Assembly (NCBI GenBank): GCA_001792895.1
Contig: MARA01000005.1
Location: forward strand, 124,001-188,000
Direction of reading: 5' to 3'
DNA: 64,000 nt
Source of the DNA: Lentinus brumalis
Lineage: Eukaryota > Basidiomycota > Agaricomycetes > Polyporales > Polyporaceae
In this document: piece by piece, positions 57,403-64,000 of the stretch
How the letters are laid out: each line of letters begins with the position of its first letter
Numbering within the stretch: position 1 is the stretch's first letter
Notes under the pieces: model-generated
Told to the model about the DNA's origin: nothing
The model's database searches: none
The model's input: the letters and a program-made list of their open reading frames with translations, nothing else
Program-made: the position numbers and the translations under genes

Positions 57403-58902
57403 ATGAGCCCCAGACCACCCCTCTCACGCAACCGTCCATCCAAATCCTCGACCGAGCCGAGACAGCTCCTCGGGTCGGGTGTGGCGGAGAGACCTATGCT
57501 GTGGAAGACGGCGCAGACCCGACTTGCCCCCGTTAGTCATATCATGTGCGCTACAGGCATGATCGCGGTCCCGAGCCTCGTCATCATGCCCCTTTCAGCG
57601 GAGCTCACCGTCCATCCCGAGACGAATGCTGGACAGTCGGACGGATGCGCAACCAAGAGAAGGGCCCCATCGCCCGCAACTCTCTTCGAGGCGATTTCCC
57701 CAGTCCCCGATCCTACCATACTCGAGCACCTCATTCAGGAACATTTCCGAGCATCTGCTCCGACGTCATCCATTCCCAAATCCTTGCCGTACTCAGGCGG
57801 GTGGCGCATTAGCACACTCAAGAGGTTCTTGCGGCATGACGAGTTCCCTCACTTCTTGTGGGTTTCCGGGTACTCCCGTTCCGGGCTGCCGAAGTTGTAT
57901 ATCCGTCTCTTGCCCAGGCTCACCTCGGAAGTGCTGCTGTTGTTCAGGCGGAGCGACGGTGATGGTAGTATGACCCCGCCACTACGGGTTGCCTATCTGG
58001 ACATGGACACACCACTGGCCGGCTCAGGACATCATGCGAGGCCTCGTCGCGCACATCTCCGCTTCGAGGAGGTGGATTCCTCGGGGGCAAGCAAAGGATG
58101 GTGCAGAGCGAAGGTCATAGGGAAGACGGCTCGGCGACCTCAGGAGCACAAACCCCAGTCCTACTGCAAATACGAGGAGGACGTTCGAATGCTGCAGCAC
58201 GAAGCCACGCTGTATGATGCATTTCCACGTTCTCTCATGGAAGAGGTCGTACCGAAGTTCTTCGGGTACTACACCCCATACCAGCCATCCGCATCTGCAG
58301 GCCCGCACGTCCCTGACGTCAAAGAGCGCCGATCTCACGTCGAAGAGGCCAACTCTCGATATACAACCCCGGTAGACGCGAGCCGATCATCGTCTGCACC
58401 GGTGGGTCTTGCGAAGGCTCCGTCCAAGCCACGCGACACAGTGCCGGATTCTCTCTCTCCAGTCCTCCTCATCGAAGACTGTGGCGACGCATTGGACTCT
58501 TGTTCAATCACTCCCCGGGAGAGGTGCGCACCTCACGCGATAGTCTCGTGTTGTCCACTTACCTCGCACGTCGGATTTAGACTTCGGGCGCAGGCTGAGC
58601 AGGAGACGCTGCTGAACAAACTGCACGGTGCTGGCTTTACACAGGGATCGTGCTACGCGCGCAACTTCGTTGCAAAGCGTAAGTCCTTGTTGACGGACAG
58701 ACCGAGATGCAGGATCATCGACTTCGGCGAGGTTCATCGAAGCAGCATGTGGGAGTCGAGGAGTTTGAAAGGAATTGTTGGGAGGATATGGTTACGGTGG
58801 CATGGGACAACCGCACGAGATCTCTCACGAAGGAAGATGGGATGCAGGATACCGAGCCCCGGGGTGGCACATGAGACGAGTCGTTCCTTCGGAACGATGT
58901 AG
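57403..58902 (+). CDS. Kinase-like family member 3 (KL3), predicted pseudokinase
   Basis: Two exons (57403-58523, 58581-58902) give 480 aa. N-region: WRISTLKRFLRHDEFPHFLWV, PKLYIRLLPRL, LRVAYLDMD. N-lobe: CRAKVIGK (beta3 Lys), MLQHEATLYDAFPRSLMEE (alpha-C Glu), VVPKFFGYYTP and the hinge SPVLLIEDCGDAL. C-lobe: LLNKLHGAGFTQGSCYARNFV, where the catalytic-loop Asp (HxD) is replaced (QGS), and RIIDFGEV, where the metal-binding DFG is kept. The 57-nt intron has no in-frame stop, so retention would insert 19 residues. Loss of the catalytic Asp suggests a nucleotide-binding or scaffold role, not phosphotransfer. This type of kinase-fold protein is expanded in Agaricomycetes, but its function is unknown to me. 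Confidence 0.8.
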   Translation: MSPRPPLSRNRPSKSSTEPRQLLGSGVAERPMLWKTAQTRLAPVSHIMCATGMIAVPSLVIMPLSAELTVHPETNAGQSDGCATKRRAPSPATLFEAISPVPDPTILEHLIQEHFRASAPTSSIPKSLPYSGGWRISTLKRFLRHDEFPHFLWVSGYSRSGLPKLYIRLLPRLTSEVLLLFRRSDGDGSMTPPLRVAYLDMDTPLAGSGHHARPRRAHLRFEEVDSSGASKGWCRAKVIGKTARRPQEHKPQSYCKYEEDVRMLQHEATLYDAFPRSLMEEVVPKFFGYYTPYQPSASAGPHVPDVKERRSHVEEANSRYTTPVDASRSSSAPVGLAKAPSKPRDTVPDSLSPVLLIEDCGDALDSCSITPRERCAPHAIVSCCPLTSHVGFRLRAQAEQETLLNKLHGAGFTQGSCYARNFVAKRKSLLTDRPRCRIIDFGEVHRSSMWESRSLKGIVGRIWLRWHGTTARDLSRRKMGCRIPSPGVAHETSRSFGTM

Positions 58903-58939
58903 GGAGTGGCAGGGGCGCGAATATGGCGTACGTACTCGC

Positions 58940-59205
58940 TGTCGCTGGGTGCGTGGAGATGCCGCCAATCGTTCTTGTGGAGGATTCTCGAGGCAGCGGC
59001 GCCGGTGTGGCGGGCGGCTTGCATAAAGCTCTTGTGCATAGTATGCGGCGGTTCGCGCTCGTCGCTCTCGCTGCGTTGGTGATGTATTATTCTCGGGTCG
59101 GTGTCACCAATTGTTTATGTTCTAGTCACTTGCTGCAGTCAGAAAATGGCGAGGACGTCCGTTTTTTTCGATTAGCTTCCCCTCTTGACCTTGTATGAGC
59201 AGTAC
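58940..59205 (+). pseudogene. Relic of a KL2-like 3' end
   Basis: The segment aligns with the end of KL2 and its 3' flank (about 55945-56190). GTGTGTAGAGATGTCGCCGA against GCGTGGAGATGCCGCCAA, CTTGTGGAGGA, GTGTGGCGGGCGGCTTGCAT, GCGGCCGTTCGCGCT, GGCGAGGACGTCCGTT and TGACCTTGTATGAG all have counterparts in order. It encodes CVEMPPIVLVED, then frame decay. Only the hinge and tail remain. It sits 38 nt after the KL3 stop codon in the same orientation. Confidence 0.78.
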
Positions 59206-60627
59206 TAGTGTCATTCCTCTGATGTCAATCTCTACCATTGTGTAATACCACGGCCCTCGCCGTTCCGCCATCCACGTGTTCTGTACATCTAGTGAGTCCT
59301 GTGAGGTGTATGTGAGTGTGCGTACCGGGCGTTGATTATCGAATATCAGAACGACTGGGCTTTGTTCTGGATATCGACGGTTCGGCCTTTGCGACGTGCC
59401 CCTCGACGGCTGAGGCTGAAGAATGAGTGTTATTGTGGGATTGTGTTTCCAAGGTACTGATATGGCTCTATTGTCTCCACTCAGCCTCGTCAGTCCGTTG
59501 AGAGCGGAGGAGAAGATCCGCACATCCACATATCCTGGCTCCCACCTTGCCCCGCCTCTCGAGCTTCAGGACGTTGCCCCGCGCCTCCGACCACAGCCTA
59601 GCGGCAACGTGACTATCCAAGTACCCTCGACCACAGAGTGGGAAGATAACGAGGCACGCTCCGGTATCGGACATATAACAAGCGTCCGTAAGTTCGAGGC
59701 TGCCATAACACACCATGGCTTCCTCATCCCTCGTCAAGTCCTTCCACCGCGAGCTGCACAAACCCGAAGGACGAGACGCATTGCCTTCGACGCTCACTCG
59801 GAGCATTAAACATGCGGTGGCGGTCGCTGCGGCACATGCCGGAGTCAATCCGATGACCCAGGCGATACTGGTCATAGACGCTGTTCTTGTACCAGTACCG
59901 TCAGAAGGTGTCGAGACGGATACAGGGAGTTTGCTGAAACCTACAGCAGGGTGATGACAACGTAAGAGCGTTGATTTGGAGACATCACATCCGGAGACTT
60001 ACTTGCTATAGGGTCACACAGATATCATGACGGGACAAAGATACTTAAACGAACGACATGCCTTGGTGCCTGAGCAGAAATTGTAGACGGCTGTTGCGGA
60101 GAAGCTTCAACGATGTTTGAGTTGGGTGCCATGGATGGGCGGGGCAGGACGTCGACTTCGAGCAGGACCTGGACAGCCTCGGCCTATCATAGCCTACGGC
60201 AAACGCCGCGCGTACTTAGCGTGAATTTGTCTATCGCCCTGTTGTGCTTACCCCTTCAACTCGCTATGCTCGACATATCTTTCTCTCTTCACTCTGTACT
60301 GCTCGCATGCTAAAAACGATGTTCGAGAGACACGATGTCTATGTGCGAGATTTGCACGCATCGGCCTGTCGCCCAGTCACCGTGGCGTTACTGGTATGGA
60401 CATCGATCGACTTCAGCGCTCGTCCCGGTTTTATTGTCACCGCGCGACCAAGAATAGGATGCATTCTGCCTCCTCAGAGTCTTTTTGTCTGTCTGAGAGA
60501 GCTGTGGCTCGTCTCTGCGACATAGGCCATCGCGTCCGACCGTATGTGGCGTCTCTTCATATAAAGGTCCACTGGTACCGTTAAGTCGCGTCATCTCCTT
60601 CCTTCACCGAAAGCTTACAGCGTCACT
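59206..60627. other. Intergenic region between the KL relic and KL4
   Basis: About 1.4 kb. A 79-codon plus-strand frame (ending 59954; MASSSLVKSFHRELHKPEGR start at 59715) and a 128-codon frame (59423-59809) overlap each other and minus-strand ORFs. None is recognised. The KL4 TATA box is at 60560-60566. Confidence 0.35.
60560..60566 (+). promoter_or_regulatory. TATA box of KL4
   Basis: TATAAAG lies 62-68 nt before the ATG at 60628. Confidence 0.65.
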
Positions 60628-61839
60628 ATGACTCTCTCCGCTCCACCTCACTCAGATGCAGACGTTATCTTGCACGAATCCATTGCCGAACTCTCCAATG
60701 CTTCCCCTCGTACGGACCTGCAACGGTTTTGCAAGGTTCTCGGTCCGCTGGACCGATACACTGTCGATGGCCCCGCTATCCCCATCCTAGAGGACTCCCT
60801 CTCCGACGCACAGCTTCCCGACTACCTTCTTGTCCACGATCCTCAGTGCATGACCGAATGGCGCGCTGCCTACAGGTCGTTGGACTGGGCGACTCCTTAC
60901 TACCGGGTCAAAGACCCCGAGAATGGTCTTGGCAACGTTCCGCAGGCGGAGCAGTTGCGCGCACTTCTGGAGATGGACGAGAGCGAGCGCCGCAGTCGGA
61001 CGGCCCGTCTCTTCATTCACTACAAGAACGGGATCGGCCAAGGACATCACTCTTTCGTGTACCTTGCCCCGCTTTCTCTGGAGGGAGGCGAGGGCGCGCG
61101 GAGGGCGGTGGCGGCAAAGGTGGCGATCGGGACTTGCGACGAACTCGAGTCGCTCAGGAATGAGGCTTCGATGTTCACCTCCTTCCCGGAGGAGCTCATG
61201 ACGGGCACCTCGGAGAATCCCGCAGTGGTTCCGAAGTTCTATGGCCTTTACATGCCACTCGATCCCGAACACCAGGTGAACAAGCACCGGAGGACCTGCC
61301 GTGCATTGAGCAGTGGCATCAATTGTACCGACGAGATCGATGGGTCGATACTGCTCGCCGAAGCCTGCGGCGTTCCGCTGAGCGAATTCGGGGACGCCGA
61401 GTATCTGAAGTCACACCAGTATGTCTCTTCCTCTACTCGACCGTACCCATGGATTCCTGAACCGACTGCATACAGGGGTACGCTACACGGTCTGATGGCA
61501 CGGTTCCACGATGCAGGCTTCCTCCACGGTGCTGTCTACGCACGGAACATCCTCATGCAACCCGGCCCTCTCCAAGTCCCGCCAGAACATCGCAATTACG
61601 CAACCCCAGCCTTTCGGCTCATAGACTTCGGGCGGACAGTCAAACATTCGCACTCTTTGAAGGCTGCTCTGGATCAGGAGCAGGTTGAGTTGTCCCTTGA
61701 GCTCGAAGATCCTCGCAGGCAACACTTGGACACTCCTACGAATCTATGGAAACAGGAGAAGTTAAGGTTGGAGCGAGTCGTTGCCATCATCAAACTGGAG
61801 CTACTTGAGAAACACCTTGTACGCGAAGGTCTTGTCTGA
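60628..61839 (+). CDS. Kinase-like family member 4 (KL4), predicted pseudokinase
   Basis: Two exons (60628-61418, 61476-61839) give 384 aa. N-lobe: SRTARLFIHYKNGIGQGHHS (a glycine-containing loop), VAAKVAIG (beta3 Lys), LRNEASMFTSFPEELMTG (alpha-C Glu), VVPKFYGLYMP and the hinge SILLAEACG. C-lobe: LMARFHDAGFLHGAVYARNILM, with Ala where the catalytic Asp should be, then FRLIDFGRT with DFG kept, and a helical C-terminal end. It has the cleanest kinase fold in the array, with a strong TATA box. The intron is 57 nt and stop-free, at the same place as in KL3. Ligand and partners cannot be inferred. Alternative view: a diverged active enzyme that uses another residue. Confidence 0.82.
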   Translation: MTLSAPPHSDADVILHESIAELSNASPRTDLQRFCKVLGPLDRYTVDGPAIPILEDSLSDAQLPDYLLVHDPQCMTEWRAAYRSLDWATPYYRVKDPENGLGNVPQAEQLRALLEMDESERRSRTARLFIHYKNGIGQGHHSFVYLAPLSLEGGEGARRAVAAKVAIGTCDELESLRNEASMFTSFPEELMTGTSENPAVVPKFYGLYMPLDPEHQVNKHRRTCRALSSGINCTDEIDGSILLAEACGVPLSEFGDAEYLKSHQYVSSSTRPYPWIPEPTAYRGTLHGLMARFHDAGFLHGAVYARNILMQPGPLQVPPEHRNYATPAFRLIDFGRTVKHSHSLKAALDQEQVELSLELEDPRRQHLDTPTNLWKQEKLRLERVVAIIKLELLEKHLVREGLV

Positions 61840-62262
61840 GCATTCTTTCCTCATCGTTTACGAAGGTGGCCCGCTGTATGTTCGATGACGTTGTGCATGT
61901 TGATCGTCGCGATGCCGTCCTTACTGTGGTCATTGTCGTGAACATGATATGACTAGTTTACAAGTAGGCTGGTACGAACCTAATCCGAGTACCATCACCA
62001 TTTATTGTATATAGCGCAATAGTCACTACCAGAGAAGTTGTCATGGTACCACTCGGGTTGAGGCGGCTGACCTGGACAACGCCCTCTGAAGGACCGAGCA
62101 ACAATAGCAAACAGAGCATCTCTCCGCGACGACATGACTACCATTATGTCGCGAAAATCCGATACAGAGGCGATGCGGTGGACTGGTCGGCCGCGGCTTT
62201 CTATAAGAGTCGCGCTACTGTACGACCCGCCACCCAGATATACCCTCCTCTTCCTCCACTCC
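61840..62262. other. Intergenic region between KL4 and KL5
   Basis: About 420 nt with the KL5 TATA box at 62202-62208. In-frame upstream Met codons at 62134 and 62146 lie before that box and are probably not used. Confidence 0.45.
62202..62208 (+). promoter_or_regulatory. TATA box of KL5
   Basis: TATAAGA lies 55-61 nt before the ATG at 62263. It decides against the longer in-frame start at 62134. Confidence 0.6.
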
Positions 62263-63675
62263 ATGTCTTTCCTTTCCCTCTTTCGCCCTCGACGCACGCA
62301 ATCCCGTATAACTTCCGAGCCACCTCTCATCAAGAATCCGCATATCCCGCACACTCCACAAACCATCCACCCTTCCCCGTCAGACTCGAGCTGGTCATCC
62401 TCTATACCCCGTGACATACCCCCAGAAGAAGAGTCACGGCTCACCGATTCGGTGCTCGCCAAGCTTGAGGTGCGGCGAGAAGAATTCAAACGTGCATATT
62501 TCGAGTCCTGCGAAGGCCACGCTGAATCTCGATGGCCGAAGCTCCAACGATACATCGCGACCGACATGCTTCCGGACATTCTCGTCCTAGAGCAGGGAAG
62601 CTCAATCAGCCCGCTGCAGCATGAAGGCGGGGCAACTCACTCACCAGTCGACGCGGATCCTCCGCTCCTGTATATCAGGGCGCACCCACATCTTGCCAGT
62701 GGGGGAATGTCTTGGTCGTTCGCGGACCCGCGCATGCACTGTAAGGAAGGAGCAGAGCCCCGGATCGCTCATCTCTGGTGGGACCTGGACGACCCCGATC
62801 GCATGCACGGGACACACGGCTACGTGAGGCGGGCAGCCTTCACGCGGCAGGAGACCGTCTCGGGGGGACAGCTCGCCACAGTCACCGAACAGGTCCTCGC
62901 GAAGCATGCCGGCTGGTCCTGCGAAGGGCACCGCATGCTGAAGAACGAGGCGATGCTCTACAGCATGTTCCCGAGAGAGCTCATGGACACCGCATCCCCG
63001 GGCGGTCACCCTCCTGTTGTCCCGAAGTTCTACGGATTCTACGTTCCCGTGCAAGGATGGGTTGATTCCGATGACCACGCACCATGCGAGCGCTCCAGAG
63101 GCGAATCTCTAACGAAGTTGTGCCGCTCGAACCGGGGACTGCTCCTGATGGAAAACTGCGGCGACGCTCAGCAGCGGGCCGAGCATCTGAAAGGGCTCAC
63201 CGACAAGGGAAAGTCAGTCATGTCGCATTCGTCTCCATGACAGAGCGAAACTCACCTGCATTTGATGCATAGGAGCCGGGTCTCCGCCATGCTGAAGCGG
63301 CTGCACGACTCCGGCTTCTCCCACGGGGCGATACGCATCCACAATATCGTAAAGCAGACGTCGCTCCCCACAAAACGTCCTACGTCAGATGACGGCGTTG
63401 GTCTCAGAGTAGTGGACTTTGGGAGGGGGAGCTCACTGAAGCTGCTGCAAACACAGAATGCATACATGTGGAAGGAAGCTTTCGATCGCGACTGCGAGAA
63501 AGACGACGAACGCGCGGAGAAACTGGGAATTCTTGATCTTCAAGAGGCCGCTCGTAGGTCGACACCTGCAGCACGTCGACTAGAGGAAGCTCAGGTTCGA
63601 GCCGGTATTGCTTTCCACGAGACCGTATACCGGTCTGGTTTCGGAGGGAGATACTTAGCTTCAAGTTGGCCATAG
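62263..63675 (+). CDS. Kinase-like family member 5 (KL5), predicted pseudokinase
   Basis: Two exons (62263-63212, 63273-63675; 60-nt intron) give 450 aa. A basic N-terminus (MSFLSLFRPRRTQSR) is followed by a Ser/Pro linker and VLAKLEVRREEFKRAYFES. Then come PKLQRYIATDMLPDILVLE, PLLYIRAHPHL, PRIAHLWWDLDD, VLAKHAG (beta3 Lys), MLKNEAMLYSMFPRELMDT (alpha-C Glu), PPVVPKFYGFYVP and the hinge LLLMENCGDA. C-lobe: MLKRLHDSGFSHGAIRIHNIV, with Ala in place of the catalytic Asp, then LRVVDFGRG with DFG kept. A long charged C-terminal helix follows. Same family and order of motifs as KL3 and KL4, but highly diverged from both. Confidence 0.82.
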
Positions 63676-64000
63676 CAGTCGTATGATGGACAGCCGCATT
63701 GGTACTGCTAGATAGCTCGGACACTCACCTTCTCGGGACACTGATTGATGGGGCATCGTGCAGGTAGCCTTCAGGGACTGGGGACTCGGAGAGGGTTGTA
63801 GGAGAGCAGGAGAGCAGGAGAGCAGAAAAGGTCTAATAAGTGTTACGTAAGGATAAGTATAAAGTAGTGCTTACAAAGGCTACTGATGCTTGGTAAACGC
63901 GGAATGCAAGCGGGCGTTTGCATGACTTGTTCTTTTCCATCATCGACTACAACGCTGTCGCGCGTTCGAATGACATTGAGACACAGTTGTTTCGTTGTCC
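63676..64000. other. 3' flank with a short GGAGAGCA tandem repeat
   Basis: No gene is seen. A small purine repeat (AGGAGAGC units, about three copies) lies at about 63799-63824, followed by an AGTAT/AGTAG-rich stretch. Confidence 0.45.

Noticed and set aside
1..64000. Transposons, CRISPR arrays, integrated viruses
   Set aside because: No transposase, reverse transcriptase, integrase, spaced repeats or viral protein frames were seen on either strand.

Overview
This is nuclear DNA of a filamentous basidiomycete. Genes are dense and cut by many short GT-AG introns (mostly 50-65 nt), coding DNA is GC-rich, TATA boxes lie about 50-100 nt before many start codons, and the gene families (Ure2p-like GSTs, large carboxylesterase families, P450s, F-box/WD40 proteins, pseudokinase-like families) are those of wood- and litter-decay Agaricomycetes. 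Polyporales is my best guess, from family resemblance only. There are no bacterial, viral or transposon-coded proteins and no CRISPR.

Layout. 1-7.1 kb: a 1,642-aa disordered acidic protein and a BTB/POZ protein, then a 95-bp tandem duplication. 7.6 kb: tRNA-Asp(GUC) with a 14-nt intron. 8.2-10.7 kb (minus): a quinate/sugar-type MFS permease with one apparent frameshift in a G run. 11.7-15.3 kb: the XPF/Rad1 nucleotide-excision-repair nuclease, 12 exons, intact. 16.6-20.7 kb: three tandem Ure2p-class glutathione S-transferases. 21.2-24.3 kb: a type I membrane protein with cadherin-like repeats (Axl2-like). 24.9-43.8 kb: a tandem cluster of five secreted type-B carboxylesterases plus three relics, interrupted by an F-box/WD40 gene on the minus strand. 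44.6-45.9 kb: a decayed SET-domain gene. 46.8-48.7 kb: a cytochrome P450. 49.2-51.0 kb (minus): an unrecognised protein. 53.4-63.7 kb: five diverged members of a kinase-fold family plus one relic. Two members stop before the C-lobe and three have lost the catalytic-loop Asp.

The window mixes conserved core genes (XPF, Axl2-like, tRNA) with three lineage-type expansions. The GST, esterase and P450 genes fit extracellular ester hydrolysis and detoxification of plant or fungal aromatics, but nothing in the sequence shows that they act as one pathway. The main points of interest are the birth-and-death signs in the esterase array and the pseudokinase array at the right end. Several 1-nt losses in C/G runs could be sequencing errors rather than biology.
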